From contig CM053256.1 in NCBI GenBank assembly GCA_028583405.1, positions 26,695,325 through 26,759,324 on the forward strand: a stretch of DNA of 64,000 nucleotides, written 5' to 3'. Below the pieces are notes generated by a model that worked only from the letters and a program-made list of their open reading frames with translations, made no database searches and was not told the DNA's origin. Positions 45,018 to 57,665 of the stretch are shown here, piece by piece (the first letter of the stretch is position 1; every line of letters begins with the position of its first letter). The stretch comes from Pogonophryne albipinna (Eukaryota > Chordata > Actinopteri > Perciformes > Artedidraconidae). The position numbers and the translations under genes are program-made.

Positions 45018-47110
45018 GTACCCCCCCCTCTAGGGCCGACTCCTGACGGCCCAGGCCGATCACAAAAATCCTGAATCAGGGTTTTATCCACAATAAACCT
45101 CGCAGGAACCCAGCATCTTGCCTCGAGACCATAACCCACCCAATCCACCAGGAATTGTTTTCCTCGACCCCTATTGCGGACTTCCAGCAACTTGCGGACC
45201 TTGTACGTTAGGCCACCTTCGAAGAACTGGGGTGGTGGAGGGGGCTTGGAGCCGGGAATCAGCGTGCTCTCATGAACTGGCTTTATCTTGCTGATGTGGA
45301 ATGTAGGGTGTACCCCCATGGGTCTGGGAAGTCTTAGGCGCACAGACACCGGATTGATGACTCTTGACACCGGAAAAGGCCCCACAAACCTTGGAGTCAA
45401 CTTCTTGGAAGCCACCTGAAGTGGTAGGTCCTTGGTGGAAAGCCACACCTTTTGACCCGGTTTGTAGATGGGAGCGGCCCTGCGGTGGATGTCTGCTACA
45501 TCCTTCATCCGAGCCGAACTTCGTAGCAGAGATTGGCGAGCTCCAGCCCAAACTCGGCGACAGCGTCTAATCAAGGCGTGAGCTGATGGTACCTTAACTT
45601 CCCCTTCGTCGGTTGAGAACAGCGGCGGTTGATAACCATTGGCACAATGGAAAGGCGAGAGACCTGTGGCCGCCGTGGGAAGAGTATTGTGGGCAAACTC
45701 CACCCAAGTGAGGTGGTCGCTCCAGTTGGTCTGGTTCTGGAAAACGAGACAGCGTAGTGTAGTCTCCAGTTCTTGATTCAGACGCTCCGACTGTCCATTT
45801 GATTGAGGGTGGTAACCTGAAGACAAGCTGACAGTAGCGCCTATGAGTCTGCAAAACTCCTTCCAGAAAGCTGAAATGAATTGTGGACTTCTGTCGGAAA
45901 CAATGTCATTTGGAAATCCGTGGATCCTGAATATCTGGTTCATCATGACCTCTGCGGTACTCTTGGCAGAGGGGATCTTGGTTAGAGGAATGAAATGAAC
46001 CATCTTGGAGAACCGGTCCACCACTGTCAGAACCGTAGTTTTGCCTCTGGACGAGGGAAGACCTGTCACAAAGTCCATAGATATATGTGACCAGGGACGT
46101 TGAGGAATCGGCAGTGGTTGGAGCAAACCCATCTTGACCTGGGACGAGGTCTTATTGCAGGCACACACCGGACAAGCCGCTACGTACTCCTGCACATCCT
46201 TCTTCATGGCTGGCCACCAGAAACGCTGCTTAATCCTGAACATAGTCCTTTTAACTCCAGGGTGGCACGAGATCACCGACGTGTGGGCCCAGTGGATGAC
46301 CTTAGAGTGGAGAGACACAGGAACAAAGAGCAGGTGGTTTGGACACTTGCTAGGTGCTGGGTTTAATGCGTTAGCCTGTTTAACGTCCAATTCTAGTTGC
46401 CAGGAAAAGGCTCCGACCATACGGTTTAATGGAAGGATGGTCTTGGGCTCTACCGAAAAAGGTTCTGGATCGAAAAGGCGAGACAAGGCATCAGGCTTCC
46501 GATTCTGAGATCCGGGACGGAAAGAGAGAGTGAAGTTGAACCTACTGAAAAATAGAGTCCACCTGGCCTGCCGAGAGTTGAGGCGTTTAGCCTTTCTGAT
46601 ATACTCCAGGTTTTTATGGTCTGTCCAAACTAAGAACGGCTGTTCTGCCCCCTCCAACCAGTGTCTCCATTCCTCCAGAGCAGCTTTTACAGCTAACAGT
46701 TCCTTATTTCCCACATCGTAGTTCTTCTCTGCCGCCGTCAGCTTCCGCGACAGGAAGGCACATGGGTGTATCCTGTTGTCTTTCAAGGATGTTTGGGACA
46801 AAATGCCTCCAATTCCCTCATTGGAAGCATCGACCTCGACCACAAACTGGCGCTGGGGATCCGGAATGGTGAGAATCGGCGCTGTGGTGAACCTCTCCCT
46901 GAGGAGCTGGAAAGCGCAGTCAGCCTGGGGAGTCCACTTGAAGGGAACTTTGGAAGAAGTCAGAACATGCAGAGGAGCAGCTACAGAACTGAAGTTTCTT
47001 ATAAACTTTCTGTAGAAGTTTGCAAACCCTAAGAACTGCTGAACCTTCTTCCTGGAGTCTGGTGTTGGCCACTTGGAAACTGCACTGACTTTAGCAGGTT
47101 CCATCTGCAT
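44993..47110 (-). pseudogene. sushi pol, distal part: RNase H, integrase, chromodomain
   Basis: A 705-codon frame continues the polyprotein after a frame change at about 47132. It starts at the RT thumb (KVQQFLGFANFYRKF), followed by RNase H with the catalytic Asp94 (VEVDASNEGIGG) and TDHKNLEY. The integrase zinc-binding residues are His276, His283, Cys313 and Cys316. The integrase core has Asp346 (MDF), Asp406 (SDRSPQF) and Glu442, with the D-x35-E spacing. The C-terminus is a chromodomain (YKVRKLLEV ... FLVDWVGYG ... WVPARFI), which in chromoviruses directs integration to histone-marked chromatin. The stop lies within the 3' LTR. Motifs look intact; the upstream frameshift separates it from RT. 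Confidence 0.9.
45018..45031 (-). other. polypurine tract of the sushi element
   Basis: On the minus strand AGAGGGGGGGG followed by TAC precedes the 3' LTR; it primes plus-strand DNA synthesis. Confidence 0.75.
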
Positions 47111-47124
47111 CTGGTTTGGTGAGA

Positions 47125-48420
47125 TTATATATATCCTAGAAAGGCCACCTTTTCTACGTGAAACTCACACTTCTCTGCCTTGACATATAATTGATTTTCG
47201 AGTAGTTTCTGCAGAATCTGACGGACATGGTGAACATGGGACTTAGAGTCTGGTGAGAAAATCAAAATGTCATCAAGGTACACAAACACAGAAACATTCA
47301 AAAATTCCCGCAAAACCTCATTCACAAAACCCTGAAACACAGCCGGTGCATTACACAGTCCAAAAGGTATCACAAGGTATTCATAGTGACCGCTCTGAGT
47401 ATTAAATCCTGTTTTCCACTCATCCCCTTCCCTTATTCTAACCAAGTGATATGCATTTCTTAAGTCCAGCTTGGTAAAAATCTTGGCAGTCTGAAGTAGC
47501 TCGAAAGCAGAGGACATGAGTGGCAGAGGATAGCGGTTTTTCACCGTAATGTCATTAAGAGGGCTGTAGTCTATGCAAGGTCTCAGAGAACCGTCCTTTT
47601 TTCCTACGAAGAAAAACCCCGCTCCAGCTGGGGAAGATGAAGGACGGATAATCCCTGATTTAAGAGAAGCGGAAATGTAGTCGTCCATTGCCGCTCTCTC
47701 TGGCCTTGAGATCGAATACAGTTTTCCCTTGGGAATGGGAGCCCCCGGTAAGAGATTAATGAGGCAATCAAAAGGTCGGTGAGGAGGTAACGACATGGCT
47801 TTTGATTTGTTAAAGGCTTCCTTAAGATCATGATAACATGACGGTACTTTCTGTAGGTCAGGATAGTCTGGGTGATCTATGACGATCCTACTAGGGTCTG
47901 TTGGTGCTTTAACAGAGCGTGAATGTTTACACCTGTTAATGCAATCCTCTCCCCACTCCTTAACCTTTCCTGAGCGCCAGTCAATGTGTGGGTTGTGGAT
48001 TTTTAGCCACGGAAAACCCAAAATAACCGGATGCTGAGCCGATTCAAAAATGTGAAACTGCATAACTTCAGTGTGGTCATTATTTACAGTGATCTGGATA
48101 GGTTCTGTGCAGTGGGTGACTGTAAACAACAAACGTCCGTCTAAAGCGCTGGCAGTAATGGGAGAAGATAGAGGGACAGTTTTTATACCAAGCTGTTTGA
48201 CTATGCCCCAATCCATAAGACTTTCGTCCGCTCCTGAGTCTATTAGCACTCCTTGGGAAATGACCTGAACATTAATAAAAATGTTTACCTTGGTAACTGG
48301 ACGAGGAGGAAAGTCTGTGGAAAACTTGCTCACCAGCGCCCTCCTCTTGGCTGGTAAGCTTGCTCTTTTCCCGGACATGACGCGAGTTGGTGACCCGGCT
48401 GGCCACAGTAGAAACAACAT
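47125..48420 (-). pseudogene. sushi pol, proximal part: protease and RT
   Basis: A 431-codon frame overlapping the end of gag in the -1 register, consistent with -1 frameshifting. An aspartic protease carries DSGAD at 61-65 and [14 protein letters not shown] motifs follow: [33 protein letters not shown] (first Asp), [11 protein letters not shown] and VYLDDILIF (YLDD at 381-384). The frame then meets a stop right after FLGYI, where a TA-repeat (about 47129-47136) has gained two bases relative to the continuing frame. All core catalytic residues remain. Confidence 0.9.
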
Positions 48421-48914
48421 CCTTCTCGTAGCCGGCGCTGTCTCTCCTCCACGGAAAGCCTGGTCCTTCCCAACTGCATGGGTTCATCTGCAACAGGCGG
48501 AGGTGCTGTCCTCCAACGGACCGAATCCGCTGGCTGGAAAACCTCCTCTGGTGGAAAGGCTCGTGGAGAAAAGCCCTGGAAACTGGGATGTCCGTCACGG
48601 CTGTGTCGACGTTCTCTCTCTCTTTCCCGAAGACGGTTGTCGATCTGGATGGAAACGGCGATGAGAGATTCCAGGTCCCGGGGTACCTCCAGGGGAGCCA
48701 GCTGGTCCTTGATTGAATCTGATAATCCAGTCAGAAAAGCGTCGCGAAGAGCCGGAATATTCCACCCGCTGTCCGCTGCTGCCGTGCGAAACTCGATAGC
48801 ATAATCCACCACCTGGCGCTTATGCTGCCGCATCTGAAGTAGTCTTCGGCTGGCTTCTGTTGCAGGTGATGAATGGTCAAAAATACGACTCATAGTGTCT
48901 GTGAAGTCGGGTAA
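48330..48914 (-). pseudogene. sushi gag, C-terminal part with CCHC knuckle
   Basis: Continues the Gag frame after the ERV: SLPDFTDTMSRIFDH, QHKRQVVDYAIEFRTAA, ALRDAFLTGLSD, a charged RERERERRHSRDG stretch, and a zinc knuckle [14 protein letters not shown] (Cys-x2-Cys-x4-His-x4-Cys). These are the capsid C-terminal and nucleocapsid parts of sushi-class Gag, as also kept in the host genes PEG10 and RTL1. The frame is open to its stop at 48330 and overlaps pol. Confidence 0.88.
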
Positions 48915-48918
48915 TGAG

Positions 48919-49483
48919 TGATAGAGATTAAAAGGGATAACTGGTCCGCTTTTCAAATCTCCGCGCGTCCCTATCAAGCTGATTATGACACAGGAAGGAA
49001 TCCAGAGCTACCAAGTAACCGTTAAACAATAATCTACTTTAATGGTAATATGACAATGCAATACAATCAATACAGTACAAATTCAATACAGTTATCTTTG
49101 GGATCCCGAATTTACCTGATGATCATTATGAGCCAGCCAGCCAGCAAAAGAGACTGAACATAGCGTGTGTCTGTGTTTTATACTGGTCTTACAATGGGAT
49201 GGGAGGAGATATCTGATCCTCCTTTTTGGACCTCCTTGATTGGCCGCCCAAATATCACAAACACCTCCGATCTTGGTTCTCCCCAATCACTGTAGGTCAG
49301 CCTCATCTCTAGATCTAAGATGGATGCCAACCAAGACATGCTCTTCCCTTCCCCCAATCTTCCTTTGTTCTCCAAAACACAGGTCAACAGGCCCAAATCC
49401 AGCTCACGGTTTTACACAGATTATTTCCCATTTAAGCTTATTCATAGTTTGCTAACATGAATACATACAAATATTTCATTTCA
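48919..49483 (-). mobile_element. 3' LTR of the nested ERV
   Basis: 565 bp with TG...CA ends (read on the minus strand TGAAATG ... CTCTATCA), bordered by TGAG at 48915-48918. It differs from the 5' LTR at about six positions, four of them within 15 bp of the ends. Confidence 0.9.
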
Positions 49484-49497
49484 ATCCCCCTTTTGGA
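49484..49497 (-). other. ERV polypurine tract
   Basis: AGAGTCCAAAAGGGGGAT on the minus strand (49484-49501) ends directly at the 3' LTR start TGAAATG. Confidence 0.75.
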
Positions 49498-49839
49498 CTC
49501 TCTCTAAAGAGACCAACTTACACAAGGCACTTGAAACATAACTACTGTCATTCCTTTCCACTGTGTCTGTCCCCCAATATTGTATGAATCTATCAGAAAC
49601 TGAGACCCAAAGTACTTGAAATCTTTGGGAACAGAACACTACTTTCCATGGCAGTGAAGGAACCATGAGAGGGCAACCTGAGCGCTAGAAAGCAGTCTCG
49701 TTTTGTGGTGAATCCTCAGCCCCCCCCCCCCTGATAGGGAGGGGGAGATGCAGCTTTCCCTTCACTGGTGGAACTGATCAGAGAGAAGTAGACTCCTCTG
49801 CTGCCTCGACAAGTCCCCCAGCCCGCTGACAGCCGCTTC

Positions 49840-50110
49840 CTAGTCGTCTGCTGTAAGGATGTCCTCGAGGTCGTTGTCGTCCAGTTCACTGATGGCTGCT
49901 TCCGAGTCGACCTCTTCTGCGAGGGCCACGTCCGTCCTGATGTCGTCCCCGGTCCTAGCAGGTGGTTTCCCCGCCGCACACTGGCTCCCGTGGTACGAGC
50001 TGTCCCCCTTTCCTCCCACGCGGACGGCATGAGAGATCCGCTGGGTCACTCGGTCGGGGCCGGAGAGCCTGGGGTTGAGCCACTTTGTCCTGATGACCTT
50101 CAGCCAGCCG
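49840..50110 (-). pseudogene. ERV integrase C-terminal domain remnant
   Basis: Minus-strand translation reads KVIRTKWLNPRLSGPDRVTQ, then AVRVGGKGDSSYHGSQCAAG, followed by an acidic tail (EEVDSEAAISELDDNDLEDI) and a stop. The Trp-x-x-Pro-Arg-x-x-Gly-Pro core and the Tyr-His-x-Ser-x-Cys motif mark the SH3-like C-terminal domain of retroviral integrase. The catalytic core, RT and gag are absent upstream, where non-coding sequence begins, and no env follows before the polypurine tract. The element was deleted internally or is a nonautonomous derivative. Confidence 0.72.
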
Positions 50111-52814
50111 AACTCCGCTGTGTCGGCCTCCTGGGTCCCCCTTTGGCATCACCAACCTGTGTGGAGAAATCTGATACAAATCCCTCAAGCCTACGCTCAG
50201 GGCTCCGGGGCCCTCCGCTGTTTGACCCACCACTGCGTAGGCCGCTTGGAGCCTGTTGGTGGAGTGTCTTAAAACAACAGACGTCTGTGAACAGGTTTTC
50301 TAAATTAATTGTAGCCCTCCTATCTGCCAGTGCAGCTTCAGAATCTCAATACTTGGATAAAAATACTAAAAATAAAACCCCCACATCTCTACTTGAACTA
50401 AATAACATATTTAAATAGCTCTGAATTTCTGACAAGCATCTGTGTTTATTTTTAAATGAAATCCCTGAGATCCTATTTAAAATCTAAATATAATATGAAC
50501 TGTTAATGTTTCTGGTAAAGAAACACACTAATGTTATGGATTCAAACACAACCAAAATCATGATACTGACAAAGTGAATGATTTCCTGGTGATACTGCTT
50601 CTTCCTGTCAGTGCTGAGATATTATCAAGCTGAAAAATGAATACAGAATTCCAACAAACTGTCATCAAATGTCTTTCTATTATGAATTTAGATGAAATGT
50701 ATATCCCCATAATGACCTAAACAATAGAGTCTATGGCTTTTACTTCTTTACCAGGCTAGTTACATGATGCTGTCTAAATTAAATTATGTCTCATTACATT
50801 ACTATGTTTTAGCTTTAACTGTAATATGTTCTTTCTACATTTCAAACCTCAGTTACTTTAATACCTGTTGAAACATTACTCACCGGTCAACTTACAGTAG
50901 CCCCTTGGCCACTAATTCTGCATCTATGTTACCTGTTATAACTCAATCAATATTAGAAACATGTCAACATTCATCAAACAGTATCTTATCCCCAGATATG
51001 GAGCAGGTCCATTCTAAAACTGTCAATCAATGGTCAGATTGAACAATTGAGTTGGGGCAGCAGGTTCCTTTCAGTCCCTAAATGAAAAATGTACATTGTG
51101 AATTTTACACTCTCCCTTTTTACACATGAACCTCATGTGTAACCATGGATTATAAGAAAATGCCAAACATTTCCCAAATGTACATCCATCATTTCCACAG
51201 TAAACACTTCAGTGAGATGAAGTGTTTCTCTCCATCCTTCAGTCCTAAAAGAAACAGAATCTTCATGTTTTAGTTTGAGTTTCACATTCTGCAAACTGCC
51301 ACCTCCTGTGGGAGTAAAATATCATCAAGTGGACTAGAAACGGGTAATAATATGTTAGTCCAAAAACATGCTTGGTTAGTTATTGTTTTAGAACCATGCA
51401 GTTACACTGATCACATGCCGGCATTCATTCACACTCACACCGTCTGTCAGGTTGTAAAGTCTTGGTCTGGTCAGATTCACCCCAGAGTCAGTCATTGACA
51501 GTGCCTTCTCAAGTTACACTGTCGGTCAGGGTCAAAGGTCAGTTGGTCTCAGTCTTTTTGGCCATGTGTCGTGCTCTGCAGAGACTTTGATATTTCGGCA
51601 TAGGCCAGTATCCTTTGTCTACAAAAATCTGTTATATATGGAGCGCCATCATCAATCAATTCACGACCACAACTATAATTTTCCAGATATCTCTAACTTT
51701 TCATCGGAACAGCTGTTCCCCACATTCCCTGAAAAGTGTTAGCCAAAAATGTCACTTCCTTATAGTACTACTACTGCAATTCATTTACACCTAATTAGTA
51801 TTAAAATGTCTAATAAATCTATTTCAGAAACTTGTGTACATCACTATTATCTTGTGTCAAACCATTACTAGGATCTGTGTAGCTCTGCTATGCATTTCAT
51901 AGCTCATCTTCAATTCTGGTCCACCTAAAAAACAATGTTAAACTCTTTAGCAGTGTGTGGAACATCGGGTGTCCGACCATGCAACAATTACTCCCTCCTT
52001 TATCAAGGATTTAAAAACAGAAGTCATTTCATATTTCCATCTTAAAGCCCTCCTATGGTAATAACTATGGCACAATGGTGAAATCAATACTTTAGATTGG
52101 AATACTATATCTGGCTTGGCACTAGCTCTCCCTTTAACATTATCCATTCAAATAAAGATTTGTCTTATAGAGCGGTTCCTAAAACTATCCCTTTAATGGT
52201 GATCAATATTGTAACAAATGAGATCACTACTTTATTTACAAGTGAATAAAAATCTCTTGAAGAATGATTTGTTAACATGATGAAAAGATTGAAGAATATG
52301 GTTATGGAATACTATATGTAACCCTCTTTATCCCTCAGTGTGTTTTAGGATGATTCTCATTTTACTTTAATAGTTACCTTTTTACTGCTATTTTCAATTT
52401 ACCAATTGATTAATTCATGGTTAATACAACTTTTTATCTTCACTTATTTATCAAGTCAATTCAAGTTCTCTAAATGTGCGCTTATAAGTGTGTTTATGTG
52501 TAAACTCACTCATTCCCGTTGATTCCCTTCTCCTCTCCTCTGGTTTATCTCAAGCCGTGATCCCTGGCCACCTCACATTCTCGGCCAATTCCCCTGATTC
52601 TGACTCCTCCCCCTTTGTCCATCAGCTGTCACTCTTTGAGGCAGCCATCTGCCCAGCTACATCTGCAGCCCCCATCCTGCCACTGTTCTTGCACTGCTTT
52701 GCACTTCATCTCCTCCTTCAACACTGATTTGTCTTACACAAGATTGTGTAACTGACTAGACTGAGTTCAATAAAAATTAAACCATACGACTTGTAGTCTG
52801 GCTTCAATAAAAAA

Positions 52815-53139
<325 letters not shown>

Positions 53140-53675
53140 CTGTCCTTCTTTTCCCACTTTCCCATCTCTTTCTTCTGTCACTTCTGTTAGATATGAAATA
53201 AAACATACAAGTCCATGTAAGCATGGCATAGATCATAATCCATTACTCGAGAAGACTCAGTATCATCTCTGTGTTTTAACATTTAACAGCTTCTCTCTGA
53301 CTGACAAACTTACAAAACCTTCTGTTTACTTTCTACTCTTTCTTCACAAACTTAAAAACACAATTGTGGTGAATTGTTTGCGTTTTCAGTTTCCTATCTA
53401 CATTAAACAACCACCAACTCAGAGTCACTGTGGTATGATCAACACAACTCCTAAATAACATTACAATGTATATTTCTTACAGTGAGTTTGTTATTGAATG
53501 TTTAACAAATTATCCTCTTTTTATGTCTAATCTAGGTGGAATAATCCACTATCATATTTAATTTGAATGGAACCTTAACCTCTATGTACTTCATATACTC
53601 AGTAAATCTCCTTTTACTTTCCCTCAACGTTTCTGTATGTAATTAAATTTCTCTGAAATATGATGAAACAATTCC

Positions 53676-54081
53676 TGTCACGATTCTCTTGTTATGTCAC
53701 GTTTATAGTTTTGTATGTTTGGGTGTTTGCCGTCATGTTTTCCTCCCTGTAGATTGTCTGGTCTCTTTTCCCTGTGTTTCTTGTCTGTCATTAGTTCCCT
53801 GGTGTGTCTCCTGTGCTCATCAGTGTCAGCCCCGCCCCTGATTGTTCCCACCTGTTGTCCTTGTGTTTCTCCTCCCCTGCCCAGCTGTTTCTCGTCCCGT
53901 GATTACCCCTCCCTGTATTTAGTCGTGTCTCTTCCTGTGTTCAGTGTTGGTTCGTCTTTCGTTTGTGACTGAGTTCACCGGTGAGTGTTCTGTTTTGTCT
54001 ATGTTTATTTAGTTATCCTTGAAATAAAGGTTTTTCACTTTAATCTGCATTTGGGTCCTGCTTGCTGCACACACCGTGACA
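53676..54081 (+). mobile_element. solo LTR inside the ERV, with 5-bp duplication
   Basis: 406 bp, TGTCACG...CGTGACA ends, exact ATTCC duplication at 53671-53675 and 54082-54086. It has AATAAAGG near the 3' end and a CAGCCCCGCCCCTGATTG block shared with the sushi-type LTRs here. It is the youngest layer of the nest. Confidence 0.9.
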
Positions 54082-55201
54082 ATTCCCAGTTAATGACAAA
54101 TACCATGAAATTCACAATGCAATGCAATAGTAACAATCAGTTCTCAAAACTTCTCATAAAAACCACGATGTGACGTAACTGTATCCCTCAATGCTAAAAA
54201 CAACAAATTATAGTATCTTATTTATTTCAATATCTACCACCTCAAATCACACATTGATCCATTAATTTTCAATGTTATTCACTCCAACTTCAGATCACTC
54301 GTTGATCTTTCACTCCTTGCTTTAAATTCAACGCTCAGCATCCATTTTCCAGAGCAATGTCCAGCAATTAGAGCAGAAATGTGGAGAAAGGGGGGCTTTC
54401 TTAAACCCATGGTATTCTACCATTATGACTTTGCATCTCTTCATCTGATGTGTTCACTTGTATTAATATACTGGGCTATTGTCGTTGTTACTATTAACGT
54501 GCTTCCCGTCTTCAATACCGGCCAGCAATGTAATGATTAAACTCCACGCTCGAAGCTAAACCATATAAAAATGTCAAAGGGGTGTTACCCCCTTTCAGCC
54601 ACTAGATGGCAGCAGCAGACCACAAATGAGCTTCACTCTCCTGAGTGCATTTCTGAGCTCCGCAGACAACCGCTCACACAGGTATTTTAGGTAAAAATCA
54701 CACAGATTTATTCCTCGTACAGTTTGTCCAGCTTTTATAATGTGACGTCTATTTAACCTTCATCACACGTTAGCTTTTCAAATTAAGTTTACAGTCAAAG
54801 GGAAACAAGAGCCGGTCCAGTCACACTTTTGGTGAGGTTCGCGTTCTCTCCCTCGATTTTAACATATAACAGACCTCTGGCTTTTTAGCTATTTCAGCCT
54901 TGGTCCATTATTTAACCCCAGTTTTAAACGGCGACCCAATCTAAAATATCGAGTTTCCAGGTTTTGTAGTGCAGGAATGAAACCTCGCAACCTACAAACT
55001 GCACCGTCTCTACGCCACTCAGGAATAAACTACCTGTAGATCCACGCCAAACTGCTCTATTTACGTTACGCAGGACTTTCCGTCTACCTGGCGATCAACG
55101 TTTACTATATAACTTTCCTAACATAGTAAAATATGCATTGTATATTCCATTTAAACTTTAAAAACACTGTGAAACGCCTACAGACAACCCTAATGTTTTA
55201 C

Positions 55202-55267
55202 CTTATTTGTGCAGAGCCCTGCTGATTGTCTGAGATGTTTGAAAGCGTTTGTTCCAGACCCATTCCG
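55202..55267 (-). CDS. ERV leader ORF starting Met-Gly
   Basis: Just downstream of the primer site a 21-codon ORF reads MGLEQTLSNISDNQQGSAQI plus Arg, and its last codons overlap a splice-donor-like AAG|GTAAAA. A Met-Gly start is typical of a myristoylated retroviral Gag, but no Gag follows. It may be the remaining first codons of gag or a chance ORF. Confidence 0.3.
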
Positions 55268-55303
55268 GTCGTCTGGATTCTTCCTCAGCTTAGTTCGAAA
55301 CAG

Positions 55304-55319
55304 GCACGTCGGGTCACCA
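55304..55319 (-). other. ERV primer-binding site, tRNA-Trp type
   Basis: TGGTGACCCGACGTGC on the minus strand, two bases from the 5' LTR, matches the 3' end of tRNA-Trp except for one missing C in the C run. Confidence 0.8.
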
Positions 55320-55321
55320 TT

Positions 55322-55886
55322 TGATGGAGATTTAAAGGGATAACTGGTCCGCTTTTCAAATCTCCGCGCGTCCCTATCAAGCTGATTATGACACAGGAAG
55401 GAATCCAGAGCTACCAAGTAACCGTTAAACAATAATCTACTTTAATGGTAATATGACAATGCAATACAATCAATACAGTACAAATTCAATACAGTTATCT
55501 TTGGGATCCCGAATTTACCTGATGATCATTATGAGCCAGCCAGCCAGCAAAAGAGACTGAACATAGCGTGTGTCTGTGTTTTATACTGGTCTTACAATGG
55601 GATGGGAGGAGATATCTGATCCTCCTTTTTGGACCTCCTTGATTGGCCGCCCAAATATCACAAACACCTCCGATCTTGGTTCTCCCCAATCACTGTTGGT
55701 CAGCCTTATCTCTAGATCTAAGATGGATGCCAACCAAGACATGCTCTTCCCTTCCCCCAATCTTCCTTTGTTCTCCAAAACACAGGTCAACAGGCCCAAA
55801 TCCAGCTCACGGTTTTACACAGATTATTTCCCATTTAAGCTTATTCATAGTTTGCTAACATGAATACATACAAATATTTAACTTCA
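55322..55886 (-). mobile_element. 5' LTR of the nested ERV
   Basis: 565 bp, ends TGAAGTT...CCATCA on the minus strand, followed outside by TGAG at 55887-55890. Confidence 0.9.
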
Positions 55887-55891
55887 TGAGT

Positions 55892-56387
55892 AACATAGTT
55901 CCGTGTCTCTGGACCATTCTGCAGTAGCCCAGGCTGCAGCTCTTCCCGTTAAATGGGACACGATGAACGCCACTTTACCATGGTCTGATGAAAAAGCGCC
56001 TGGGTTGTGTTGGAAATGCAGGTCGCACTGCACCAGGAAAGCTCTGCAATTGATGGAATCACCGGAAAACCTCTCCGGGAGAGCCAGCCGTAGTGCGGAA
56101 GACACAGCCGGGCTTGGATTGACAGCGTCAACAGGATCCGCAACATGCATGCGGTCAGCTGTGACTGACGTCATCGGCGGAGCAGTCTGAAGTTGAATGC
56201 TGAACTGCTGCATCTGATTCGCCAGCTGTTGTATCTGTGCAGAGACGGAAACCTGAAGTTCGGCCTGGTTTCCTACCAGTGTCTGCACTCCTTGGCTGAT
56301 TAATCCCAGCTGTTCCTCGTGATAAAAAATCCTCTCGCCTTGGGCTGACAGGGCGGCGTGAAGAGCTTTTGGGTCGGCTGAGTCCAT
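55892..56387 (-). pseudogene. sushi gag, N-terminal part (cut by ERV)
   Basis: The Gag start MDSADPKALHAALSAQGERI lies 17 bases after the 5' LTR. A coiled-coil-like segment follows (VSAQIQQLANQMQQFSIQLQ), then the capsid N-terminus LPERFSGDSINCRAFLVQCD and VSHLTGRAAAWATAEW, characteristic of Tf1/sushi Gag. The frame runs into the ERV after ELCYS and resumes at 48914. No other break is seen. The ERV interrupts the protein within the capsid. Confidence 0.9.
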
Positions 56388-56403
56388 TGTGGTCAGTTCG
56401 TTC
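56388..56403 (-). other. sushi primer-binding site, self-priming type
   Basis: GAACGAACTGACCACA lies between the 5' LTR and the gag ATG. Ten bases (ACGAACTGAC) are complementary to GTCAGTTCGT in the LTR (56683-56692), about 30 bases after a TTTAAA box, the position expected for the RNA 5' end. It does not resemble a tRNA primer site (no TGG start). Confidence 0.65.
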
Positions 56404-56909
56404 TGTTACGAACTTGGATACACAAGGGAAAAAGGACTCAAATGCACGACCCAGGAGCCAGAGATAAAGTACAAGTAATATACTTTATTTGCCAAAAAGG
56501 ATATTCAAAACAGATAACGGCACTCTTAACGAGTCGAACAAAAATAGGCTTCACAAAGGCACAACAAAAAATCACTCACAACGTGAGGAACAAACTTACA
56601 ATAAGTTTTAGGAGCATGAATAAGGCAGGTAACCAAAAGAGCAACCGTGATGGGCAGAGTTCTGGCATGAGGACAGGACAAGACGAACTGACACTGAACG
56701 CTGGGAGACTGGGGACTTTAAACACTCAACAACAAGACACAGGTGAACACAATCAGGGGCGGGGCTGATACTGATGAGGGCGGGAGAACATATGAGGAAA
56801 GGGAGTCAAGGGACCTGAAATGAGACGTGAAACAAACAAAACAGGAAGTGAGCAATAATAAAACATAAACATGAAACATGATTACTAACACTTTTGACGG
56901 TGCACAACA
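56404..56909 (-). mobile_element. 5' LTR of the sushi-type retrotransposon
   Basis: 506 bp, TG...CA ends; CTAAG duplication follows at 56910-56914. It contains a TTTAAA box and the presumed RNA start. Confidence 0.93.
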
Positions 56910-56914
56910 CTAAG

Positions 56915-57665
56915 AGTGATACGAGTTGGCTCATTAATTAGCTGTTTAACATTTAGACTACTGAAAAGTTTTTTCTCTCTATCAGATGATTTATCCAACC
57001 AATTTTTGTTGAAATCACCAAGCAAGATTATTTCATTTCCGCAGGAAATGGAGTTGATAGTGTCAATTATATAGTTAAAAGACTCTGCAGGTGAAGAAGG
57101 TGGCCTATAGATGCTACCAATAGTTAAGTATTTATTTTCATGAAAAATAATTTTAAGAAAAATGCATTCAAAATGTAGAGGCTCTATAAAAGTAGCAATT
57201 AGCTCAGTCACAAGGTCAGAGGAGACATAAATAGCCACACCTCCACCCCTGCTGCATCTATCGGATCTCTAAAGCGAATAATTTGTGATTTGTAGTTCAC
57301 TATCGGAAATGTTACTATTAAGCCAAGTTTCAGAGAGTGTGATGATTTTAGGTTTATGTAGAACAACCCATATCCGAAGTAAATAAATTTTGGGCAATAG
57401 GCTCCTGATATTCAAATGAATTATTTTTATGCCCTTTAATTCATCCAGTCTGGAAATAATAGCAAATAATGTTCCTGTCACTTGTTACGCATACATGCGA
57501 TTCATGATTGTAAAGATTGCTAGATTCAACCATTAATGTAAAACAGACATACAAAACATTCAAACACAAAAAGAAAAATACAGAAAAACACAAAACAACC
57601 TTTAAGAAGGCCCAGCAGCCCTGGACACCAAATCCCAGAGCATTACCATGAATAAACTTAAACAT
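56915..57665 (-). pseudogene. CR1/jockey-group LINE, 5' part (endonuclease)
   Basis: The continuation of the LINE at 41986-44506 on the far side of the sushi insertion. Pieces of an APE-type endonuclease are visible: GIKIIHLNIRSLLPKIYLLR and ITLSETWLNSNI (57481-57269), then after a frame change near 57265 GGGVAIYVSSDLV, IGSIYRPPS and EIILLGDFNKNWLD (57238-56915). These hold the Asn, Glu, Tyr and Asp residues of the active site. One more frame change separates the first ~70 codons (57665-57441). Inactive. Confidence 0.82.

Noticed and set aside
45364..47032. Several plus-strand ORFs opposite sushi pol
   Set aside because: Antisense shadows of a conserved polyprotein; no independent motif.
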